From Mesaphorura yosii (taxonomy: Eukaryota > Arthropoda > Collembola > Poduromorpha > Tullbergiidae), in NCBI GenBank assembly GCA_009869945.1, contig WIXG01000732.1:1-24234 (forward strand): 24,234 bases of DNA, written 5' to 3'. The translations under genes and the position numbers were made by a program. Under the pieces are notes generated by a model, which was not told where the DNA came from, made no database searches, and was given only the letters and a program-made list of their open reading frames with translations. Shown one piece after another: positions 9,852 to 18,693 of this stretch (its first letter is position 1; each line of letters begins with the position of its first letter).

Positions 9852-11191
9852 ATGGAATATTTACGCACTTATTTCAAATTTGCATACATTTTGGGGTTAT
9901 CACCGTATAAATTTGTTGCTGCATCAGGTGATGCCGCTGAGTACAAGATCCAGACAAGCTGGTTTCGTAAGTTTGTGGCTGGCGCTTTGCATATCATCAT
10001 TTTGTATCGATTTGGAATGAATTTTCATGGGCTGAATTCGGATAACCCGCGTTATCTAGGATGGGCAACTATCGGCGTGCTGACAATGCTTTACAAGGCA
10101 GGTTTTGTGTGCTCTATCTGGAGATACGAGCGAGAATATTTGAAGCTGGTTAACATTAACCTGGGCATCGGAGAATGCCGGAAAAGTCAAATTCAGCCTG
10201 TTCTCATTTGTGTTCTATACTTGCTTCTGGCGTCAGGCTGCACTCTCGCTGGCTATGGGCTCTTTGCTCTGAATGAATGGAATCTGCCCATGTACTGGAG
10301 CAAGTCTACCGAATTTGGCCGAATTCTGCTTTGGCTGGATCCGAATCCAGTGAAGGAAAGTTCCTTGACGGTGGTGGATTACATTTGCTGTGGAATTCAA
10401 ATCTTCACGCAATTCTACAAGCAAATCACAGCGTTTTATTCAGATTTGAGTTTCTTGCTGGCTGCTATTCTTTTCAAAGGCGTCGTGAATGAATTCATTG
10501 ATTCCGTAATTACCAAGGGTATAGATGGAAATGGCGCAAAAATTTGGGAAAAATATTTGACTCTAAAAAGAGTGATTGCCCAATTCAACACCGTTTTTGG
10601 TCTGATTCTGGTTGGTTCCATTCTGGAAGAAATCGTGTACTTTGCATTCTTTATTGGTGAGCTGCTCGTGACCGGGGATTGGCTTCAACGCGGACGTTAT
10701 CTGTTTTTCCTGATTGGAATGTTTTATGCGTTGTTCATATCAGCTGATGCCGCACATCGCCTCAGCTGTGCGCTTGATAATTGGGTAAGTGAAGCCAAAA
10801 ACTTGGATATGATTTCCGGAAAGGAGTTGGTGCTTTTGGTCAATGATATGAGCCGAATTGGATTGTCACCTTGTGGGTTGTTTACCATTACATTTGGATT
10901 CATTGGAACGGTGAGTGTGTCTCAATGTGCTTCAAATTGGCTGTGTCTCATCTAACACCGTAATACGCACTTGTCTCAAAATGCCCAAAAGGCACACCAG
11001 TTTCAAGTGCCCCATAAACCATATTACATACGTGTCTCACATTGCCGGGTTTTTCTCATGTTGCCCCGAAAACGCGTTCTTACATACATTTTCCTCTCCT
11101 TATTTAGGTGATGAGTTTCGTGTTAACCTATGCTGTAATCGTCCTCCAATCAAAATTAATGTCAGGAAGTCAGGACCAAATTATTTATTAA
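9852..11191 (+). CDS. Gustatory receptor (seven-transmembrane chemoreceptor), two exons
   Basis: Exon 1 is 9852-10910 and exon 2 is 11108-11191, giving 380 residues. The 197 bp intron begins GTGAGT and ends TTTAG in phase 0. Splicing it restores the C-terminal VLTYAVIVLQ block shared with the 7484 receptor; reading through gives a short unrelated tail. The start aligns with residue 43 of the neighbour (EYLRTYF), so this protein has no N-terminal extension. It has about seven hydrophobic segments. It is clearly paralogous to the 7484 gene (shared FYKQ-TAFYSDLSFLLAA, LEE-VYFA and YALFISA blocks) but diverged throughout, so the duplication is not recent. Likely a membrane channel subunit in chemosensory neurons; ligand unknown. 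Confidence 0.85.
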
Positions 11192-11262
11192 TTTGTAATG
11201 TAATTACAGCATATGTTAGTAAAGGACTTATTACTGTATCCATAAAACCATACGTGATCTTA

Positions 11263-11268
11263 AATAAA
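11263..11268 (+). promoter_or_regulatory. Poly(A) signal of the two-exon gustatory receptor
   Basis: AATAAA 72 bp after the stop codon in exon 2. Confidence 0.55.
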
Positions 11269-11409
11269 CAGAATGGTGAAAGGCCGAGCTGAAAATCCTT
11301 TATTTCAGAGGTCAAAAGATTTGAGTTGGGACAAGAGTACGACTGTGACGTAACAGGCAATCTTCCATCTGTCGCTGGACCAGGTGTTAGGCGCTTGCTG
11401 CTATGAACG

Positions 11410-11700
11410 TTGCCACCAAGAATGAGACCAGGAAATATATGTAATTATCAACGCGAACCAATTTTGCATATTGATCATGGTCCAGCATACTTATCGTGTA
11501 ATAAGGCAAAGCTTCGAGTGTCCAGCGAAAACGGGCCCTATCGCATGATTAAGCGCGTCGGAGACGGATTTGAGCGTACTGTAGTCGGAAAAAGCCTTAG
11601 AATTCCTGAACAACGCCTGGAACGTGAAAACAACCATGAGCGCGGATAAATTCATGTGAGTCGTAATCAAATGTCGGTAGAATTGGGCGAATGCCCACAG
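11410..11700 (+). mobile_element. Possible LTR-retrotransposon integrase C-terminal remnant
   Basis: A frame from 11410 contains GPYRMIKRVGDGFERTV, similar to the GPY/F module at the end of gypsy-type integrases. The frame is closed by TAA at 11647-11649 and continues in register with IHVSRNQM, reminiscent of the HVSRLK segment that follows GPY/F in those proteins. No LTR, reverse transcriptase or integrase core was seen nearby, so at most a scrap remains. The resemblance is short and may be chance. Confidence 0.35.
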
Positions 11701-11899
11701 ATTGCGGGAATCATTTTTAAATTTTACTTTAGTGCTCGTCCAGTGCTAATGAATAGGAGCTTCGTCATGTATGTCGCTTGTGCCTGGATAAAAATGGCTG
11801 GAGTCTAGCCACTCATCTTTACCAGTCCGTGTCCAGCGACAGTACAAGCAATTGCTATAAATAGATTCAAACATAAAATCTTTTCCCAGCCAGCTCCAT

Positions 11900-12112
11900 G
11901 TGTGTTTGGCTCTCCAGAGATTACTGCAATGCAGTCCGTTCTATCCAGATTGCAATAAGGAATATATCCTTGTAGAGTACAGAAGTGAGAATGCTAACAA
12001 ATTCAAAGTATTGCGCTGCACCTCCAGAATTCATGGTGAAATGGGCTGCGAAGTGAACCAGGCGATAGACATTCACGAAGTGGACGAGGATGGCCAGAAT
12101 TTGGTGTCTTAA
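11900..12112 (+). other. Unassigned 70-codon ORF
   Basis: Open frame ending at TAA 12110-12112 with protein-like composition: five cysteines and an acidic C-terminus ending in DEDGQNLVS. It is more convincing than random frames around it. No domain recognised; it could be an exon remnant or a scrap of a mobile element. No splice sites or promoter could be tied to it. Confidence 0.25.
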
Positions 12113-13166
12113 ACTTGTCACAATCACAAACTGACCTCTCACAGGAGCTTGGCCCAGTTTGCAAGATAAAATATACAGAAAATTTCAGAATTCAAAATAA
12201 TTTCGAAGAAATTCTGCTGAAGGTCGAGTTGAGTTCATTTTGACCGAAAATACGCGTAGAAAAATTAATAATTTCCATTAGTATTATTGCAAAATTTTTC
12301 AAATGTTTATTCGAAGGGCGAATTTATTTACAAAAAGATGTGTTTATCTTGGGCAAAGTGAAATCAACTAAATTGACTTCGCCTTACGTTTAAATGTTAA
12401 GAAACTTGTTTTGGTGATGAACATGGCTGGCTTCGAGTCGTATGGGGTATCGAGGGAAGAAAGCAAACACAAATTCAATTGTATACAATTTCAAGAATAA
12501 AATTAATGCTGTACTAAAAGTTTCTGCTGAGGATCCGAAGAGAGTGTTCAGAGTTAGTTCAGCTTAATTTAGGTTCATTGATTGAGTGATTGATGACAGA
12601 TTATTTGAGTACACGCGCAAAATCATAGCAATAAACTAGTATGCCATGAATTAAGATTGAAATCTCAATAGAAATTAGTATTTATTATTCTATTTTTATT
12701 AGGCATGCTCACATTACCCCTTCACCTTCACCAGCTCGCGACTCAAGAAAACAAAGTGAGGAAAAGTGATGTAGAAGCTCGTTGCGGTTTTGCGCAGAAC
12801 CTTGTGAAATTTCGATCATATTTCAAGTTTTAATTATGCGAAGACATAAAAAACAAATTCGTTGCACGTGAACAGGTGAAGTATCCAACCAGATGGCAAA
12901 TTACCCAATCCTTGGAAATTTGCACATAATATTGGAACGTCGCACGCATTCCGTAAGTATCTGCATAAATTCGCATCGCACAAATCGAAAAATAAACGAG
13001 TTACCGGAATTTATCAAAATAAGCCATAAATTATGGGTTGTTCCAGGTTGGGTTTTCAGGCTCACGGCTGCGTGTGCAAACTTGAATAAAACTTGCTACT
13101 CGACACAAAAGTTTCTCATTCGTAACTTTTGTGCCGCTGATTCCTCCAACAACAAATTTTGAAGAA
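12113..13166. other. Intergenic region upstream of the GH16 gene
   Basis: AT-rich, no gene seen. It includes the first copy of the direct repeat (12708-12849, listed separately) and presumably the GH16 promoter, though no clear TATA box was found. Confidence 0.4.
12708..12849 (+). repeat. Direct repeat, copy 1, with palindromic core
   Basis: About 140 bp closely matching 14471-14615 in the same orientation. A 28 bp stretch (12778-12805) is identical in both copies and contains GGTTTTGCGCAGAACC (12786-12801), an imperfect inverted repeat with one mismatched pair. It lies about 320 bp upstream of the GH16 start codon. It may be a duplicated promoter segment or a small mobile-element remnant; no terminal inverted repeats or target-site duplications were seen. 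Confidence 0.8.
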
Positions 13167-14359
13167 ATGAAGACCGTCCTTGCCTGGACAGCAATCTTCG
13201 CATTTTGCTGCGGCTCATGTTTACTCGTTAACTGCTGCGAGGTCGTTTTCGTACGTACTTCTCCAAACTTCCGTTGCTATGTTTTCTAAACTCTAATATT
13301 TTTTCGTCCTATTTTGCAGCCAAGCTACGGTGATGGAACGACGAGCACGTGCTGGAGTAAAAAATGGGGAAGCAAACAATCGCCTGGTCCGACGTAAGGA
13401 AAAAATTGGCATGCCAATATCAATCTTGGAATCTGTATATGTACATTATTAAAATAACTCGCATTAACTTTCGAATCACAGCTTCACCAGTCCTACTGTG
13501 AATAACGGAAAGTGGACAGAAGAGTTCACATCACAGAATGATCTTCTGAACGGTTGGCGCTGGACGTCGACCCACACAAGCGCGTACATCTGCGGAGATC
13601 ACAACCCGGGTTGGAACAAACTCGACTGGGTTGTATCACATGCGTACCATCTCGAGGTGGATCCAAATGGGCACCAAATCACGTTCAAAGCTGCGTTATC
13701 AAGTCCACCTAAAACTTATGAGAATGGCAAAATTGCATACAATTCAGGTTCGCGATTAAAGACTGTCCATCCTTTAATATGCAACTGTGACACACATGGC
13801 TTGTGGCTAATACATGGCTCGTACAGGCTCCTTGACGACCCAATACTCGGAAGAACAATTCATGGTGAAGACAGGCAACTACATCGAGACGTACGTTCAG
13901 CTGCCCAACACGCAAGGCGCTTGGCCGTGTCTATTCACATGGAAACCGGAGACAGGAAAACCCGGCGCCAACGAAGTTGACGTGTTTGAGTATCATTTTG
14001 ATAAGCCCGACGTACTCGAGCTGACAAGCCACTTGTGGGACGGAACGGCTGATAAAGAAGATCCTTGTTTTATTAAGGATAACGGAAGTAGTATAATCGG
14101 ACCGGCAAAATGGATCAAAATTGGGCTTCATCTTGGCAAGGATTACGTAAAGTGGTACTTGAATGGCAACACAACGGAAGCATGTACCAAGAAAGGCGTC
14201 GGGTCGGATACATGGACTGCGTTCCTTGTAATGCACTTGGCGGTGTCTGAGGGCGTGTGCCAAGATTGGCACAAACAGCCAACTGGGACAGAAGTCATGT
14301 GGTATAGGGCGAAATATGTCCGCGTGTATGACACAATTGATACACCAAGATCCCCTTAA
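13167..14359 (+). CDS. Secreted glycoside hydrolase family 16, beta-glucanase-like
   Basis: Four exons, 13167-13250, 13320-13393, 13482-13747 and 13827-14359, all joined by GT-AG introns of 69-88 bp in consistent frame; 318 residues. Exon 1 is a signal peptide. The catalytic motif EVDVFE (residues 191-196, nucleotides 13973-13990) fits the GH16 ExDxxE consensus, with the first Glu as nucleophile and the last as acid/base. Upstream, YIETYVQLPNTQGAWPCLF matches the strand before the motif in laminarinases, and VKWYLNG matches the downstream sugar-binding strand. GH16 enzymes cleave beta-1,3/1,4-glucans or related polymers in an extracellular setting, consistent with digestion of fungal or algal walls; the exact substrate is unknown. 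An AATAAA follows at 14414. Confidence 0.82.
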
Positions 14360-14413
14360 AACACGTGTTATTAATTTCCTTCTGAAAATTGTTAGGCAAA
14401 CATTCAAGCAGAC

Positions 14414-14419
14414 AATAAA
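14414..14419 (+). promoter_or_regulatory. Poly(A) signal of the GH16 gene
   Basis: AATAAA 55 bp after the GH16 stop codon. Confidence 0.6.
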
Positions 14420-14470
14420 TTCAATTAGATTGCACGGCAATTGACAATGTCAGCTCAACACCAGTTTATA

Positions 14471-14615
14471 CTCACATTTACTCTTTACCTTCACCACGAA
14501 AAGCGACTCAATAAAACAAGCGGATAAATGTGATGTAGAAACTCGTTGCGGTTTTGCGCAGAACCTTGTAGTGAAATTTCAATCATATTCCAAGTTTTAA
14601 TTATGGGATGATATG
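14471..14615 (+). repeat. Direct repeat, copy 2
   Basis: Same orientation as 12708-12849; the core at 14550-14565 is identical. It lies about 110 bp after the GH16 stop and 465 bp before the kelch receptor kinase ATG. The two copies bracket the GH16 gene. Small indels separate them, so the duplication is not very recent. Confidence 0.8.
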
Positions 14616-15080
14616 AAAAAAAATTTCTCAAAATTAAACAAACGAGTAAATTCCCTGATTGTAAATCCCCTGATGTGACCTCGTTTCACGGAACTGGCCA
14701 GAATGCACCGAAAATTGAAGTGGGTCACTCGTCCTTCATTCGACACGGTGGTGCACGTCATTGCATTCAAAGGAATCCAACTTCACTAATGGCAATGGTA
14801 TTTATGTATTTATAACTTCTGATAACGAATCGGTGACGTGTGACTCTAATCTCACCCTTACGAGCCTCAAACTCAACCTTCGTTCATTTATCCAACTCTC
14901 AATTTGGTTATTTACAGAGAAATTGTTCAAGGTAAATGGGCAGCGATACACTTAAACACATCTGTGGTTCACACAACCGACTTCCAATCCCTTGATTGCT
15001 TTTTTTTTAGTTCACCATGAGGAAAGTGAGCAGCGATCAATACACTTTGTTCGATTCTCCGAAATACTTCAATCGTTTTA
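14616..15080. other. Upstream region of the kelch receptor kinase
   Basis: AT-rich with no coding-like frame. A T9 run at 15001-15009 followed by AG resembles a splice acceptor, so a 5' UTR exon may end near here. No TATA box was seen. Confidence 0.35.
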
Positions 15081-17344
15081 ATGGTTCATTCAACAATAAA
15101 ACTTCTTCAGATCTTAATCGCAGTGCATTTGTATGCAGTGAATGCACGTCTTGAGCTTGTACGCACAGCCCACAAGCTTCCGAGCCCATCCGCCAATCAA
15201 GTCGCCCTGTACAACGGTCGTGGAACTATCTATCTGATTGGTGGCTACAATGGAGTCAAGTACCAAGGCAACGTGCTCACATTCAACCTGGACACGGAAC
15301 AGGTTAACGTGTCTGGTCACTTTGAAGCCATTGGCTATGGGGCAGCGTTGATGCATGGTGACGACATATTATATTTGGGTGGACACACAAATGAGACGAA
15401 CGGTCGAAGTGCAGCCATCTACAAGTACTTAACGGCGTCGGACGAGCACAAAGTGGTCGCAAGCTTCCCAGTCGCCTTCGTGTTGATGGCGTTGACATGG
15501 GACGAGGAGGATGGACTCGCGTACGCCGTGGGTGGCTACTCCGCACTCAAGCCACCTGAACTCAATCAAGTGTACCAGTTTAATGTGAGCGATTACAGCG
15601 TGCGGAAAATTTCGACGTTGTCAGCACCACGGTTCGCTGCAACTGACACGACACGAACACACGGAACACGGAACGAAAGGCTGGGTACGTATTTGGAGGG
15701 CGGACGAGCTCCATCTACGATATTCTGCAGTGTACACGAGATGGCACAGTCGTCAACTTACGGGCCAAGCTCCCTACGCCGGTTGAGTTCGCGTGTTCAG
15801 TGTACGCTGATCGCGATCAACACTTCTATATCATCGGGGGTCAGGAGCGGAACACGAGCACACTCTTCAGATTCAACCCGGCCACAGAACAGGTTCAAGA
15901 ACTCCGAGTACACAGCTGGTCGTCGACGTTAAGCTACCATGCTTGCACGTACGTGTCGCACCTGAACCGGATTTACGTATTCGGAGGATCCGCACATGGC
16001 GCCACATGGGAGGGTGGAGTCAAACCGTACAGCGATGAGATTCTGTACTTGGATTTGACAGAGGTGGAAGATGAGTTGAATGGGCTCGCCTCGATCACAC
16101 AGAATTACTACTACTATTTACTTTTGATCTTGGTTGTCCCCGGCGTTCTCTTCCTCGCAGCCTTCGCTTACTACAAACGAAGACGGAAGTTAAAAGGAGT
16201 CCACGACCACGACGGGAGCAGCGTTGGCGGCGAGTGTGTTCTGACGGCTTTGGAGATTGCCGAGTTCAGTTACGGAGTTCCGAACCCACACTACCAATTC
16301 ATCGGGACTCCGTACGTGTGTCTGGAGAATATTCACTACCAACCATACGATCATACTTACGAACTGGCTGAAGGAGCTGTGGACATTAATCAGTCCATGA
16401 TTTTGGGGCACGGTGAGTTTGGAATTGTGCTTCGAGGCGTCGAGACGAAGACTCGTCGTCCAGTTGCCGTGAAAACTGTCAAACCAGGGAGCAAGAATCG
16501 AATGCATTTGAAAGCGTTGCTTGGTGAGTTGAAGGTGTTGATTTATCTCGGCCTGCATGTACACATCGTCAACTTGATCGGTGCCCACACAAAGAAACTG
16601 AACAAAGGCCGAATGCACCTCATCGTCGAATTCTGTCCGCTTGGAGACCTGGAAGCGTATCTTCGTAAGTGGAAAGAGAACGTTGTCCAGGAATGTGAAC
16701 TCTGTTCGGAGCAGAAACTGGACAGTCCGAATCAGCCGCGTGGTGTCCAGCATTACCTGCAGCCAGGTGACCTTGACCCCGCGTCGTCAAGCACCATCGT
16801 CACCACCATTTGTATCTGCGACCTCTTACGATGGAGTACCCAAACAGCTTCCGCCATGGAGTACTTGTCCGGGAAGAAAGTCATTCATGGAGATTTGGCT
16901 ACACGCAATATTTTACTCGCGAGTAAGTCATGTGCCAAGATTACAGACTTCGGGCTGGCGCGAAGGCTGTACAATTACGCGAGCTACACGAAAACATACG
17001 AGACGCCGTTGCCTTGGCGAAGTCTGGCTATCGAATCTTTGGTTGAAGGGACGTTCAGCACGAAATCTGACGTGTGGTCATTCGGAGTCACGCTGTGGGA
17101 GCTATTCAGCCTCGGTGGCGTGCCCTACTCGACTGGAACACATTTCTCAATGAATTTCATTGTGCAGCTTGAAAATGGGGTCAGATTCCAGAAAACACAA
17201 CATTGTCCCGACGCAGTGTACGAGGACATCATGCTACCTTGCTGGATACTGAACACAAATGACAGACCAACTTTTGCAGAGTTGCACGCAAAACTTGAGA
17301 GAATAACCCAAAATTATTTGTCATCTGAAATGCACTACTTTTAA
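15081..17344 (+). CDS. Receptor tyrosine kinase with kelch-repeat ectodomain
   Basis: About 750 residues. A signal peptide (residues 1-22) precedes about six kelch blades, most with a hydrophobic strand then GG: YLIGGYN, LYLGGHT, YAVGGYS, YVFGGRT, YIIGGQE and YVFGGSA. Several N-glycosylation sites (NVS, NET, NTS) mark it as extracellular. One membrane helix (nt ~16104-16172) is followed by a KRRRK stop-transfer. The kinase has LGHGEFG (16404-16424), VAVK (~16463-16474), an acidic insert near 16675-16790, HGDLATRN (16886-16909), DFG (16946-16954), SLAIE and DVWSFG. The split domain recalls PDGFR/VEGFR-type receptors. HRD is HGD and APE is AIE; Lys, catalytic Asp and DFG remain, so activity is possible. 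The frame shifts between about 15640 and 15685 within an ACACGA/ACACGG repeat, where no fitting intron was found. AATAAA follows at 17404. Ligand unknown. Confidence 0.8.
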
Positions 17345-17403
17345 TGTTATAGAATAATTTGTCTACAAGTAAATTCAGACGTGTTGATCTGATGTTGATA
17401 CAG

Positions 17404-17409
17404 AATAAA
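17404..17409 (+). promoter_or_regulatory. Poly(A) signal of the kelch receptor kinase
   Basis: AATAAA 60 bp after the receptor kinase stop codon. Confidence 0.6.
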
Positions 17410-17915
17410 TAAACTGGAATACACGACGATACACCCCCGTCAATTCTCTCTACGACAATTCACCCCTTCCAATTCACCTCTAAGACAATCCACAATGGCT
17501 TTAAGAAATCCGGCTCAGCTATAGACAGTGGAAGTATAAAGTGTGCGTGTGCCTTTGCTGATGCGAGCCTCAGCAACACTCGTACATTGATGCGATTTGA
17601 ATTATGTTCAGTAATTGTAGCGGAGCAGTCCTGGCAGCCGACGTATGGTGACAAACTGAACAACTGACAATTGTCTGGGTAGATGGCTTTGATACGATTG
17701 TCGATCGATAAAAATGCTTAAAAAATAGAGTTGCACGTGCATTAATTGCACTGGTGGTAATTAATTATTCTCAAATTATGCGGGCGGGCTTATAAATTGC
17801 ATTTCACTCGTAAGGAGCCTTCATTCTTGAATCCGCTGAACTCAGAATAAACTCGTGAGTTGCCACTACTGATCCAACACAGTTTAACTCAGATTAAATC
17901 CAATCATATTCGACA
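17410..17915. other. Intergenic region and promoter of the decayed cysteine-rich copy
   Basis: Weakly protein-like frames occur on both strands around 17490-17665, but third-position composition is not distinctive and no family is recognised. TATAAA at 17791-17796 lies 125 bp before the ATG at 17916, the same arrangement as at the intact paralogue. Confidence 0.4.
17791..17796 (+). promoter_or_regulatory. TATA box upstream of the decayed cysteine-rich gene
   Basis: TATAAA 125 bp before the ATG at 17916, followed about 30 bp later by a pyrimidine-rich stretch. Confidence 0.5.
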
Positions 17916-18355
17916 ATGAGGATAGCATTGATTTTGATTCTGATAATTCTGGCCATCGATGGTTAGCAGACTTCAGTGGCCGCATGGCAATCCGATTACG
18001 GCCCAGACACTTTGGTCAGGTGCGATGACTTTTGCAGTGGCAATGTGTAAAGTTGTGAAGAAAATTCCAGCGATCCTTCGGGTTTCTGTGACTGTTCCTG
18101 TCGCAGCGAGGTAAACCCATGAACTTGGTAATGTATAAAATGAAAAGATTCTTATACTGATCGTCTGCAGGATGGGACGACGCCAATCACACCGCCGTCC
18201 GATTGTGTCAGATCAGATGGCAAATGCGAAGACCACTGCAGTACATTTGCAATTCCTGTGCCCTAGGGATGGAACTGCTGGAAGCAGGTGCGTGGAAATG
18301 GAAGTGCGTACGGTGAGCCCAAACAAAAGTTGCAGGGTTGTGGTGAAAAATTAGA
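17916..18355 (+). pseudogene. Decayed paralogue of the two-module cysteine-rich secretory gene
   Basis: It has the same plan as the gene at 3342-3873: a signal-peptide start (ATG 17916, RIALILILIILA), then a first cysteine module with CxxxC and CxCxxC-type spacing, a GTAAAC donor at 18111, a CTGCAG acceptor ending at 18170, and a second module opening C-x6-C-x3-C. All junctions are phase 0, as in the relative. Defects: TAG at 17964-17966, TAA at 18048-18050 inside module 1, and TAG at 18264-18266 truncating module 2. At the position of the relative's first intron only a 15 bp GTTAGC...TTCAG stretch remains, too short for normal splicing. AATAAA near 18389 and the TATA box persist, so it may still be transcribed. 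Protein similarity outside the cysteines is low. Confidence 0.6.
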
Positions 18356-18394
18356 CTGTATGGCAAAATTTACTAACTTAATCGAGTAAATAAA

Positions 18395-18693
18395 CTGCAA
18401 TTGAACGGAATCGGAATTTTTATTTAATTAGGAGTGCAAATTTATTCAACAAAGTCAACCTGAAATTGAAAGCTTGTACAACTCTTATCATTATCAACAT
18501 CGAAGAGTGGGGTCATGGCGTTAATGTGAAGGTCTTGACCTTCACATTTACGACACGACCGCCTCGCGGTTGCATGACGAGGACAAAGGTCACTTGTCCG
18601 CATGATTCCTACCGCAGTATCTGAGAACTAAGCATCAATTCCAATTCTGGATTATTCAGTCGAAGTCGTGCTATTGCCAGACGCGCATGAAGA
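18395..18693. other. Upstream region of the GNAT gene
   Basis: No coding frame. It holds a perfect-arm palindrome at 18523-18548 and a nearby AAAGGTCAC (about 18594-18602), described separately. Confidence 0.5.
18523..18548. promoter_or_regulatory. 26 bp palindrome with nuclear-receptor-like half-sites
   Basis: Two perfect 12 bp arms flank a TT centre. The middle reads AGGTCTTGACCT, one base from the AGGTCATGACCT inverted repeat bound by nuclear receptors. It lies about 145 bp before the GNAT start codon. Function is inferred only. Confidence 0.45.

Noticed and set aside
10911..10955. Read-through tail of the second gustatory receptor
   Set aside because: Splicing at GTGAGT to the acceptor at 11107 restores the conserved family ending; the read-through tail has no match in the paralogues.
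13931..14440. Minus-strand 169-codon ORF
   Set aside because: Shadow of GH16 exon 4, whose catalytic motif and splice sites are convincing.
15637..15684. Possible 48 bp intron (GTTCGC...AAAG) in kelch blade 4
   Set aside because: Its length is a multiple of three, so removing it does not move from the upstream kelch frame into the downstream one, and it would delete blade sequence.
16190..16753. Minus-strand 187-codon ORF
   Set aside because: Exact shadow of the kinase domain coding sequence.
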